Part shown: in pieces, positions 50,685 to 58,448 of the stretch
Position numbering within the stretch: the first letter of the stretch is position 1
Layout: each line of letters opens with the position of its first letter
Assembly: GCA_017519405.1 (NCBI GenBank)
Contig: JAFWSH010000010.1
Location: forward strand, 1 to 61,378
Direction of reading: 5' to 3'
Source: Clostridia bacterium
GTDB taxonomy: Bacteria; Bacillota; Clostridia; Christensenellales; Aristaeellaceae
DNA: 61,378 nucleotides
Program-made: the position numbers and the translations under genes
The notes under the pieces: generated by a model
What the model saw: only the letters and a program-made list of their open reading frames with translations
Databases searched by the model: none
Told to the model about the DNA's origin: nothing

Positions 50685-53411
50685 TCACAGGGTTTCCTGC
50701 AGCTCCGCGATGCGCTTGCGCACCGCCTCGGCCTTCTCCCGGTTGGCGGCCAGCTTCTCCCGCTCCTGTTCCACCAGGGCGGCAGGGGCCTTGTCCACGA
50801 AGCCGGGGTTGCCCAGCTTGCCCTCCGCCCGGGCAATCTCGCCCTCCAGGCGGGTCAGCTCCTTGTTCAGCCGGGCCGTCTCCTTCCCGATGTCCACCAG
50901 GTCCCCCAGGGGGATGTACACCGTGCCCGCGCCGGTCACCGCGCTCACCGTCTTTTCGGTGAGGTCAGCGGCGGAGGCAATGAGGCTGCTCTCCGATGCC
51001 CCGGCCAGGCGCTGGAAATACGGCGCGGCGTGGCTGAGGGTCTCCGCCCAGCCCTCGCCGGGCAGCAGCATCAGCCGGGTGCGCTTGCCGGCCTGCACGT
51101 TCATCTCGGTGCGCAGGTTGCGGATGGCGCGGATCACCTCCATGATCCCCTCCATCTGCTTCTCCTCCGCGGGGAAGTCATAGGCCGGCGTGGCCTCAGG
51201 CCAAGCCTTCAGCATCAGGAAGCCCTCGCTGCCGGGCAGGTACTTGTAGACCTGTTCGGTGAGGAAGGGCATGAAGGGGTGCAGGAGCTTCAGCAGGCCT
51301 TCCAGCACATACAGCAGCACCGCCTGCACGTTCTCCTTCGCCGCCTGATCCTCCCCCAGGAGCCAGGGCTTGGCCAGCTCGATGTACCAGTCGCAGAACT
51401 CGGACCAGGCAAAGTCATAGGCCTTGGCCGCCGCCAGGCCGAAGTCACCCTCCTCGTTGTGGGCGGTGATCTCCCGGACCGCCTGCTGATAGCGGGTGAG
51501 AATCCACTTGTCCGCGGGGGTCAGCCGGGCGGGGTCGATCTCATGGCGGGCATCGGTGTTCATCAGCACGAAGCGGCTGGCGTTCCACACCTTGTTGGCG
51601 AAATTCCGTGCGGACTCCACCTTCTCCGTGCCAAAGCGCACGTCATTTCCGGGGGACACACCCATCAGCAGGGAGAACCGCAGGGCATCCGTGCCGTACT
51701 GATCGATGATCTCCAGGGGATCGATGCCGTTGCCCAGGGATTTGGACATCTTCCGGCCCTGGGAATCCCGCACCAGGCCGTGGATCAGCACGGTCTTGAA
51801 CGGCGTCTCCCCCATCTGCTCGATGCCGGAGAAGATCATCCGGGCCACCCAGAAGAAGATGATGTCATAGCCGGTCACCAGCATGGAGGTGGGGTAGAAG
51901 TACTTCAGGTCCTCGGTCTGCTCGGGCCAGCCCAGGGTGGAGAAGGGCCACAGGGCGGAGGAGAACCAGGTGTCCAGCACATCCTCATCCTGGTGAATGT
52001 TGGTGCTGCCGCAGCGGGAGCAGGCGCAGGGATCCTCCCGGGCCACCATGGTCTCGCCGCAGTCGTCACAGTACCATGCAGGGATCCGGTGGCCCCACCA
52101 CAGGTGCCGGCTGATGCACCAGTCCCGGATGTTCTCCATCCAGTTGAGGTACACCTTGCCGAAGCGCTCGGGCACAAACTGGGTCTTGCCGCTGCGCACC
52201 GCCTCGATGGCAGGCTTGGCCAGGGGCGCCATCTCCACAAACCACTGCCGGGAGATCATGGGCTCCACGGTGGTGTGGCAACGGTAGCAGGTGCCCACCT
52301 CGTGCTTCAGGGGCTCCACCCGCTTCAGCAGGCCCTGGGCCTCCAGGTCCGCCACAATGGCCTTGCGGGCTTCCAGGGTGGTCATGCCGGCATACTTGCC
52401 GCAGTCCAGCACCCGGGCCTCCCCCACCGCCGCCTTGCCGGAGGCGAACAGCTCGTCGTTCTCCGCCTTATCGGCCGCGCCGGTCATGTGTCCGTCCGGG
52501 GTGAACACCCGCACGATGGGCAGGCTGTGCCGCTGGCCCACCTCATAGTCGTTGGGGTCATGGGCCGGGGTGATCTTCACCACGCCCGTGCCCTTGGTCA
52601 TGTCCGCATGCTCATCGCAGACAATGGGGATCTCCTTGCCCACCAGGGGCAGGATCACATGGCAGCCGTGGAGATGGGCGTAGCGCTCATCTGCCGCGTT
52701 GATGGCCACCGCCGTATCGCCCAGCATGGTCTCCGGCCGGGTGGTGGCCAGCTCCAGCATCTCCCCGGTCTCTTTCACGGGATAGAGGATGTGCCAGAAG
52801 TGGCCGTCCTGCTCCTCATACTCCACCTCGGCGTCGGACAGGGAGGTCACGCAGCAGGGGCACCAGTTCACCAGGCGGCTGCCCCGGTAGATCAGGCCCT
52901 TCTCATACAGGCGGCAGAACACTTCCCGCACCGCCTTGGAGCAGCCCTCGTCCATGGTGAAGCGCTCCCGGCTCCAGTCGCAGGAGGTGCCCATCCGGCG
53001 CAGTTGGGTGGTGATCCTTCCGCCGTACTCCTTCTTCCAGTCCCAGGCCCGGCGCAGGAACGCCTCCCGGCCGATCATCTCCTTGGTGAGGCCCTCCTTG
53101 CGCATGGCGTCCACAATCTTGACCTCGGTGGCGATGGCGGCGTGGTCCGTGCCGGGCAGCCACAGGGTGGGGTCCCCCTTCATCCGGTGGAAGCGCACCG
53201 CCGCGTCCTGCAGCGTGTTGTCCATGGCGTGGCCCATGTGGAGCTGGCCGGTGATGTTGGGGGGCGGCATCATGATGGTGAAGGGCTTCTTGCCCTCCTC
53301 CCGGTGCGCCACAAACGCGCCGCTCTCCTCCCAGTCCCGGTAGATCCCGGCCTCAATCTCCTGGGGGTTGAAGCGCTTTTCCATCTCAAAGGATTTGTTT
53401 TCCGCTTCCAT
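50685..53411 (-). CDS. valS: valyl-tRNA synthetase
   Basis: A 908-residue class I synthetase: the HIGH motif is in PPPNITGQLHMGHAMDNT, the editing domain follows (LATTRPETMLGDTAV), a zinc-type CDDCGETM/CSRCG pair is present, KMSKS is in GRKMSKSLGNG, and a C-terminal coiled coil binds tRNA (about 840-905). ATG 53411 follows GGAGGAG; ATG 53426 is less well placed. It is controlled by the T-box upstream. A 70-aa membrane protein gene lies between them, so it is co-regulated. Confidence 0.97.
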   Translation of the reverse strand: MEAENKSFEMEKRFNPQEIEAGIYRDWEESGAFVAHREEGKKPFTIMMPPPNITGQLHMGHAMDNTLQDAAVRFHRMKGDPTLWLPGTDHAAIATEVKIVDAMRKEGLTKEMIGREAFLRRAWDWKKEYGGRITTQLRRMGTSCDWSRERFTMDEGCSKAVREVFCRLYEKGLIYRGSRLVNWCPCCVTSLSDAEVEYEEQDGHFWHILYPVKETGEMLELATTRPETMLGDTAVAINAADERYAHLHGCHVILPLVGKEIPIVCDEHADMTKGTGVVKITPAHDPNDYEVGQRHSLPIVRVFTPDGHMTGAADKAENDELFASGKAAVGEARVLDCGKYAGMTTLEARKAIVADLEAQGLLKRVEPLKHEVGTCYRCHTTVEPMISRQWFVEMAPLAKPAIEAVRSGKTQFVPERFGKVYLNWMENIRDWCISRHLWWGHRIPAWYCDDCGETMVAREDPCACSRCGSTNIHQDEDVLDTWFSSALWPFSTLGWPEQTEDLKYFYPTSMLVTGYDIIFFWVARMIFSGIEQMGETPFKTVLIHGLVRDSQGRKMSKSLGNGIDPLEIIDQYGTDALRFSLLMGVSPGNDVRFGTEKVESARNFANKVWNASRFVLMNTDARHEIDPARLTPADKWILTRYQQAVREITAHNEEGDFGLAAAKAYDFAWSEFCDWYIELAKPWLLGEDQAAKENVQAVLLYVLEGLLKLLHPFMPFLTEQVYKYLPGSEGFLMLKAWPEATPAYDFPAEEKQMEGIMEVIRAIRNLRTEMNVQAGKRTRLMLLPGEGWAETLSHAAPYFQRLAGASESSLIASAADLTEKTVSAVTGAGTVYIPLGDLVDIGKETARLNKELTRLEGEIARAEGKLGNPGFVDKAPAALVEQEREKLAANREKAEAVRKRIAELQETL

Positions 53412-53429
53412 TGTTGACTCCTCCATGAT

Positions 53430-53642
53430 TCATGGTATGTAGTGGAAGATTCGCAGGGCACCGACGATGGCCATCGCCAGTCCCGCCAGCTTGAGGATCA
53501 GGCTCACGCTCTCCCGCGCCGCCTCCGGTGCCTTCTCTGCCAGCTTGCCGGCCAGCGCGGCCAGAAGAACGCCCGCGCACAGCAGGAGTGTCCCCCAGTT
53601 CGCCATCTTCTCCCGGATTCCTTCCCATTGCAGCACGGTCAT
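53430..53642 (-). CDS. 70-aa membrane protein inside the valS T-box operon
   Basis: Starts MTVLQWEGIREKMANWGTLL. Two hydrophobic helices are visible (about 16-34 and 48-66) with a short polar link (KLAEKAPEAARES), giving a helical hairpin. A GGAGAGGG site lies just before the ATG. The gene begins 13 bases after the T-box terminator region and ends 18 bases before valS, so it is expressed only when valine tRNA is uncharged. No family was recognised. It could be a valine-related transporter helper or a chance passenger. Confidence 0.65.
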   Translation of the reverse strand: MTVLQWEGIREKMANWGTLLLCAGVLLAALAGKLAEKAPEAARESVSLILKLAGLAMAIVGALRIFHYIP

Positions 53643-53655
53643 CACCCTCTCCCGG

Positions 53656-53890
53656 AAAAACAGAAAAGCACCCCGCCCGAAGGACGGAATGCTTCCGTGG
53701 TACCACCTTGCTTCACAGACGTCTGTCTGCCTCATATGCACGATAACGGGTGCACCCGGACGGAGCTCAGGCGTTTCCGCGTTCACCCCGCACTCTCTGA
53801 GAGCGACCTTCACCCGCGGTCCCGGAGGCGGACTCCCAGCCAGTGATCCGCCCTCTCTTGCCGCGCCTTGCGGGTTACTCCTCTCCCGTC
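53656..53890 (-). promoter_or_regulatory. T-box riboswitch (valine, GUC specifier) controlling valS
   Basis: On the minus strand Stem I pairs GAGAG with CTCTC and CCCGC with GCGGG. The S-turn AGTAA is opposite the loop TGAAGGTCG, placing a GTC valine specifier at 53807-53805. The T-box core AGGTGGTACCACGG lies at 53708-53695. It is followed by the terminator/antiterminator (GAAGCATTCCGTCC to GGGCGGGGTGC, then T-rich) ending near 53656. Uncharged tRNA-Val would favour read-through into the 70-aa gene and valS. Confidence 0.9.
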
Positions 53891-53910
53891 TGTGAGCTTC
53901 TATGGTTTTT

Positions 53911-54099
53911 TCAGGCCTTATCCTCAGCGACTTTCAGAACCTGACGGCCATTGTAGTAGCCGCAATTCTTGCACACCCGGTGGCTCAGCTTCTTCTCGTG
54001 GCACTGCGGGCACTCAACGATCCCCGGCAGCTCCAGCTTCCAGTTGGCCCGACGGCTGTTCCTGCGCGCTTTGGAGACTTTCCCCTTCGGTACTGCCAT
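53911..54099 (-). CDS. rpmF: 50S ribosomal protein L32
   Basis: A 62-residue L32 starting [20 protein letters not shown], with the zinc knuckle [20 protein letters not shown], so this is the zinc-binding form. ATG 54099 is the family start. It follows yceD by 25 bases, the usual yceD-rpmF pair. In many bacteria plsX follows; here the valS T-box begins about 20 bases after the stop with no room for a separate promoter. Confidence 0.97.
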   Translation of the reverse strand: MAVPKGKVSKARRNSRRANWKLELPGIVECPQCHEKKLSHRVCKNCGYYNGRQVLKVAEDKA

Positions 54100-54124
54100 G
54101 TTCACACCTCCTCAACCATTGACC

Positions 54125-54640
54125 TCAGTCAGTTCCTTCGCCGGTTTTCTCAGCCAGCAACTGCTTCAATGCCGCAAAAGGACGCTGACCAGGCAGTTCC
54201 TCTTGGCAATGAGTGACTGTGACGCCCCCCGTCTCGTATGCGGGAACCCGGTTGCAGCCCTCCCTGCAGAGCATGCGGATCGGCAGACCCAGCACGGCTG
54301 TGGTGAGGGCGAGGCGCTCCAGGTCGACCTCCTGGCCCGTGTAGACAAAGATTTCGTTGTCCTCCGGGTCGCCGCCCAAGACGAACAGCTCCTCGAAGTC
54401 CTCCCGAATCTCCGCCGAAGCGGGCTCAAGACAGTTGGCACAGTGGCCGCGGGCCGTGGTGGTCAGGGTTCCGCGGAGCAGCACATTGCCATGTTCCACC
54501 GCCGTGTAAGTTCCCAGCAGCCTGGCCGGATCGAAGGTCACCACGTCAGCGAAGACCTCCTGGGGTGCAATGGCCTGCACCACATCCAGCGCAAAGGGTA
54601 CGCCGGGCTGTTTCAGGGCTCCGGATACATCCAATGTCAT
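54125..54640 (-). CDS. yceD: YceD/DUF177 protein
   Basis: A 171-residue DUF177 protein with the four-cysteine pattern CANCLEP and CREGCN, and GQEVDLERLALTTAVLGLPI. YceD proteins affect 23S rRNA and rpmF expression in some bacteria. It is transcribed from a fully consensus promoter about 50 bases upstream and precedes rpmF. The ribosome site is spaced a little far from the ATG (AAAGGAG about 14 bases away). Confidence 0.92.
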   Translation of the reverse strand: MTLDVSGALKQPGVPFALDVVQAIAPQEVFADVVTFDPARLLGTYTAVEHGNVLLRGTLTTTARGHCANCLEPASAEIREDFEELFVLGGDPEDNEIFVYTGQEVDLERLALTTAVLGLPIRMLCREGCNRVPAYETGGVTVTHCQEELPGQRPFAALKQLLAEKTGEGTD

Positions 54641-54690
54641 GCTTGCCGCAAGGCTCCTTTCCTCCGTCAGGGCACACGTGACCGCTGTCT

Positions 54691-54719
54691 ATTATAGGCT
54701 CTGCCCGCTCTTTTGTCAA
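54691..54719 (-). promoter_or_regulatory. consensus promoter of the yceD-rpmF unit
   Basis: TTGACA (54719-54714), exactly 17 bases and TATAAT (54696-54691) on the minus strand: a perfect sigma-70 type match and probably the main source of rpmF and valS transcripts. Confidence 0.85.
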
Positions 54720-54822
54720 CGGGGAATTTTCATGTTTTCCGTTGTTTTTCCCGTCAGGCCGCCGGCTGCTCCGCCCCTCGCTTCCCGGCCTTCCCGCCCC
54801 TCGCCCCCGGGGCCGCCGGTCA

Positions 54823-54851
54823 TTGACATTTGACGCGCCCTGTGATACCTT
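54823..54851 (+). promoter_or_regulatory. promoter of the GH120-like gene
   Basis: TTGACA (54823-54828), a 17-base spacer and TACCTT (54846-54851), 48 bases before the start. Confidence 0.55.
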
Positions 54852-54898
54852 TGACTCAGTCCGAGAAGCCGGAAAAGAGAAAGCGAGGGAAATTCACC

Positions 54899-56887
54899 AT
54901 GATCTATTATGTCAACGCCTCCGCCTCCCGGGACGGCAACGGCAGCCGGGAGATGCCGTTCCGTCACATCAACGACGCCGCCGCCGTGGCGGTGGCCGGG
55001 GATGAGGTGCTTGTCGCGCCGGGCATCTACCGGGAATACGTCAATCCGATCCACGCCGGGACCGAGGCCCAGCGCATCGTATACCGGTCCCTGGAGCCCC
55101 TGGGCGCCGTCATCACCGGCGCCGAACTGCTGACCGGGTGGCAGCCCTTCCAGGGAAATGTCTGGACCAACCGGGTCCGCAACGGGGTGTTCGGCGCCTA
55201 CAATCCCTACACCACCTTCGTCTGCGGCGACTGGTATTTCGCCCCCACCGTCCGCCACACCGGCTCCGTCTTCCTCAACGACCTTGCCATGTATGAGACC
55301 GTGAGCCTGGAAGCCTGCCTCGCCGGGGAGCCGGATCCCTGCGCCTGGAACCAGGAGGAGGCCCGCTATCTGTGGTACACCGAGCAGGATGGCGAGGAGA
55401 CCGTGCTCTACGCGAATTTCCAGGGCCTGGATCCCAACCTGGAGAAGGTGGAAATCACCGTGCGGCGCAACTGCTTCATGCCGGACAAGACCGGCGTGGG
55501 GTATATCACGGTCAGCGGGTTTGACATCCAGAAGGCGGCCACCACCTGGGCGCCGCCGGCCGCCTACCAGGACGGCATGATCGGCCCCCACTGGTCCCGG
55601 GGCTGGATCATCGAGGACTGTGAGATCAGCGGCAGCCGCTGCTGCGGCATCTCCCTGGGCAAATACCGGGATCCGGAAAACGACATGTATTTCTATACCC
55701 GCCATGTCAAGTCTCCCACGCAGATGGAGCGGGACGCCGTCTGCCGGGGCCAGTATCACGGCTGGCTGAAGGAGAACGTGGGCGGACACATCATCCGCCG
55801 CTGCCACATCCACCACTGTGAGCAGACCGGCATTGTGGGCCGCATGGGCGGCGTCTTCTCCACCATCGAGGACTGCCACATCCACCACATCTGCAACTCC
55901 CAGCAGCTGGGCGGCGCCGAGACCGCCGGCATCAAGCTCCACGCCGCCATCGACGTCACCATCCGCCGCAACCATATCCACCACTGCATCATGGGTGTCT
56001 GGTGCGACTGGCAGGCCCAGGGCGCCCGCATCACCCAGAACCTGCTGCACGACAACACCCCGCCCGCCGGCAGGCCCCATGCCCAGGGCGCCATGTTCAG
56101 CACGGACGTGTTCATCGAGGTGGGTCACGGCCCCACCCTCATCGACAACAACCTGCTCCTCTCCCCCGTGTCGGTGACCATCCCCAGCCAGGGCATCGCC
56201 TGTGTCCACAACCTGTTCCTGGGCTCCTTCAGCCTCATCAACTCCGGCGTGGACAGTGTGGTCAACGGCCAGCGGGAGCCCCGCTACACGCCTTACCACA
56301 TCCGTCACCGCACCGAGGTGGCGGGCTTCATGACCATCCTCCACGGGGACGACCGGATCTACAACAACATCTTTGTGCAGCAGTATCCCGTCACCGCGCC
56401 GGAGAAGACGCCCCAGAACAACGACTACCAGGTGGTGGGCACGTCGCCCTTCGACATTTTCCCCGGCTATGAGGAGTGGATCTCCCACTTCATGATGGAT
56501 CAGGAGCCCAACATGGGGGCGCTGGCCACCTACCATTTCGGCCATCTGCCCGTGTGGGTGAAGGGCAACGCCTATTTCAACGGCGCCACGGTCTCCAAGC
56601 ATGAGGCGGACCATTTCGTCAGTGAAGACCATGTCTCCGTTTCCCTGTGCGAGAAGGACGGAAAGCCCTGTCTGGACACCGGGCTCTTCGCGCTGCTGAA
56701 GGACTTCCGGGACGGCCTGGTGGACAGCGATCTCCTGGGGCAGGCCTTTGAGCCGGAACAGCGCTTCGAGAATCCGGACGGCACCGCCATTCTCTTTGAC
56801 CGGGACTACTTCGGCGGTCACCGGGGCGTGGACACCCTGCCGGGGCCCTTCGCCCGGGCAGAGGACGCCCTGAAGCCCCTCTGGTAA
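54899..56887 (+). CDS. right-handed beta-helix glycosidase, GH120 (beta-xylosidase)-like
   Basis: A 662-residue protein starting MIYYVNASASRDGNG with EMPFRHINDAAAVAVAGDEV and GIYREYVNP, the opening of GH120 enzymes. Repeated HIHH turns (IIRRCHIHHCEQTG, TIEDCHIHHICNSQ, TIRRNHIHHCIMG) build the beta helix. The likely nucleophile is Asp370 in VWCDWQAQG and the acid/base Glu407 in DVFIEVGHGP. An insertion of roughly 14 residues separates them compared with the spacing I recall for characterised members. There is no signal peptide, so it would act on oligosaccharides taken up by the cell. A terminator follows. Plain beta-helix hydrolase is the safe fallback call. Confidence 0.75.
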   Translation: MIYYVNASASRDGNGSREMPFRHINDAAAVAVAGDEVLVAPGIYREYVNPIHAGTEAQRIVYRSLEPLGAVITGAELLTGWQPFQGNVWTNRVRNGVFGAYNPYTTFVCGDWYFAPTVRHTGSVFLNDLAMYETVSLEACLAGEPDPCAWNQEEARYLWYTEQDGEETVLYANFQGLDPNLEKVEITVRRNCFMPDKTGVGYITVSGFDIQKAATTWAPPAAYQDGMIGPHWSRGWIIEDCEISGSRCCGISLGKYRDPENDMYFYTRHVKSPTQMERDAVCRGQYHGWLKENVGGHIIRRCHIHHCEQTGIVGRMGGVFSTIEDCHIHHICNSQQLGGAETAGIKLHAAIDVTIRRNHIHHCIMGVWCDWQAQGARITQNLLHDNTPPAGRPHAQGAMFSTDVFIEVGHGPTLIDNNLLLSPVSVTIPSQGIACVHNLFLGSFSLINSGVDSVVNGQREPRYTPYHIRHRTEVAGFMTILHGDDRIYNNIFVQQYPVTAPEKTPQNNDYQVVGTSPFDIFPGYEEWISHFMMDQEPNMGALATYHFGHLPVWVKGNAYFNGATVSKHEADHFVSEDHVSVSLCEKDGKPCLDTGLFALLKDFRDGLVDSDLLGQAFEPEQRFENPDGTAILFDRDYFGGHRGVDTLPGPFARAEDALKPLW

Positions 56888-56904
56888 TTCTTTCATCGAA
56901 AAGG

Positions 56905-56939
56905 CAGGGCAGCGGCACACAGCACCGCTGCCCTGTTTA
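56905..56939 (+). terminator. terminator after the GH120-like gene
   Basis: CAGGGCAGCGG and CCGCTGCCCTG form a perfect 11-bp stem with a nine-base loop, followed by TTTATG. Confidence 0.85.
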
Positions 56940-56969
56940 TGTGTCTGGTTCGATTGACAAACCGCCGTC

Positions 56970-57371
56970 TTATCCGCCGGTCTGCTGGCAGAACAGTTCA
57001 ATCTCCTCCCCCAGTGGACCCCGGCAGAAGGCCATCCGGGCCCGGAGCGGCGGATCAGAGGGAATCAGCAAATCCCCAGGGCGGATGAACACCTCGTATC
57101 CGGCTGCCTCAATGCGCTCCGCCAGGGCATCCACATTCTCCACCGACAGGGCGAAGTGCCGGACCGCCCCCTTCTGCAGGATGCCAGGTCCGTTGCAGAA
57201 GATCTCGATCAGGCCGCAGCCGGTATCGATCAACACCCCCTCCGGCCACGTCCTGGCCACCGCCAGGCCCAGGACATCCGTGTAGAAGGTTTTGGCCTTC
57301 TCAAAGGCCTCCCGGGTATCACACTTCATGGAAACGTGGTGCAGGCCGGTGATGCGGGGTGCAGGCTTCAT
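56970..57371 (-). CDS. VOC-superfamily (glyoxalase-like) protein
   Basis: A 133-residue protein with two beta-alpha-beta-beta-beta repeats: ITGLHHVSMKCDTREAFEKA with YTDVLGLAV, and VRHFALSVENVDALAERIEA with PLGEEIELFC. The metal-ligand pattern (His, Glu, His, Glu) is present at HHVSM, EIF, RHFAL and EIELF. The substrate is unknown. ATG 57371 follows GAGGAGG. It lies 13 bases after the phosphate-type binding protein on the same strand, probably by operon. Confidence 0.85.
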   Translation of the reverse strand: MKPAPRITGLHHVSMKCDTREAFEKAKTFYTDVLGLAVARTWPEGVLIDTGCGLIEIFCNGPGILQKGAVRHFALSVENVDALAERIEAAGYEVFIRPGDLLIPSDPPLRARMAFCRGPLGEEIELFCQQTGG

Positions 57372-57384
57372 TCGGGGCACCTCC

Positions 57385-58425
57385 TCACCGCAGGGTGACA
57401 TAGCCCGCCTGACCGACGCAGGCCTGACCCTCGTCGGAGGTCAGCCAGTTCACAAAGCGCTCAGCCTTCTCATTGCCCTCCTCATAGACGGCGTAGTAGT
57501 ACACCGTGAAGGGATAGGCGCCGCTGCGCAGGTTCTCGTCCGTGGGGGCCGCGCCGTCCACCGCCAGCACTTTCACGCTGCCGCTCTTGTAGAGCCCTTC
57601 CACATAGTAGAGGTAGGAGTACCCCAGGGCCTCCCGGGCGTTGTCGTAGTTGCCCACCTGGGCGATGAGGTCCGCCATGCCGTTGGAGATGAAGTTGGAC
57701 TGGGCGGCGGCCAGCTGCCAGCCGTCCATCACCAGCTCCTCCATGGCGGTCTGGCTGCCGGAGCCGTGGGGCCGCTGGTAGGCCGCGATGGGGAGATCCT
57801 CCACCCCGCCCACCTCGCTCCACAGGCCGATGGCCCCGGTGTAGATCCGGCGGATCTGGTCCGCGGTGAGGCTGTCCACCGGGTTTTCGCTGTTCACCAG
57901 GAAGACGAAGGCGTCGTAGCAGATGGGCACCATCACCAGCTTCTTGCCCGCGTCCTCGGCGGCCTTGCGCTCGTCGGCATTGGGGCCGGTGCCCAGGACG
58001 ATGTCGACGGGGTGGGTATCGTCCATCATCACGCCCCGGGAGACGATGGTCACCATGGGGTTGGGCTTGTCGTTGGTGAGGCGGTCGTAGGCGTAGGGGG
58101 TGGTGGAGAAGTTGACGAAGCCGTTCAGATCCTCCTCCGGCAGGTCCAGCCACTGGCGGGCCAGCTCCATGGCCAGGGGCACGCACACGGTGGAGCCGTC
58201 CATGGAGGGGTAGTCCCCCCAGCTGCAGATGGCCAGGGATTCGCTTCCCTCCAGGGGTGTCAGCGTCCCCAGCTGGAAATCCGCGGGATCCTCCACATAC
58301 CGTACCCAGTCCGTGCCGCGTTCCAGGGACTGGTTGATCTGGCTCCAGGAGCCGGAATCCGCGCTGCAGAGCCCGAGCGCAAGACAGAGCGACAGAATCA
58401 GGGTTGCCAGGACGATACGTTTCAT
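57385..58425 (-). CDS. PstS-like extracytoplasmic binding protein
   Basis: A 346-residue protein with a signal peptide (IVLATLILSLCLALGLCSAD) and the PBP-like-2 fold of phosphate-type binding proteins. Features: PSMDGSTVCVPLAMELARQW (substrate loop near residue 72), ADQIRRIYTGAIGLWSEVGG, QRPHGSGSQTAMEEL and SYLYYVEGLY. The sequence before Cys20 (GL) is a poor lipobox. No pst permease genes are adjacent, so it is an orphan. It lies between the VOC gene and the BspA-type gene on one strand. Confidence 0.8.
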   Translation of the reverse strand: MKRIVLATLILSLCLALGLCSADSGSWSQINQSLERGTDWVRYVEDPADFQLGTLTPLEGSESLAICSWGDYPSMDGSTVCVPLAMELARQWLDLPEEDLNGFVNFSTTPYAYDRLTNDKPNPMVTIVSRGVMMDDTHPVDIVLGTGPNADERKAAEDAGKKLVMVPICYDAFVFLVNSENPVDSLTADQIRRIYTGAIGLWSEVGGVEDLPIAAYQRPHGSGSQTAMEELVMDGWQLAAAQSNFISNGMADLIAQVGNYDNAREALGYSYLYYVEGLYKSGSVKVLAVDGAAPTDENLRSGAYPFTVYYYAVYEEGNEKAERFVNWLTSDEGQACVGQAGYVTLR

Positions 58426-58448
58426 AGGGACAGCCTCCTCTGTTCAGT

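Noticed and set aside
54716-57001. 761-aa minus-strand ORF opposite the GH120-like gene
   Set aside because: Its composition is that of an antisense GC-rich frame (Val, Gly, Ala, His-rich) without domains, while the plus strand shows a coherent beta-helix enzyme.
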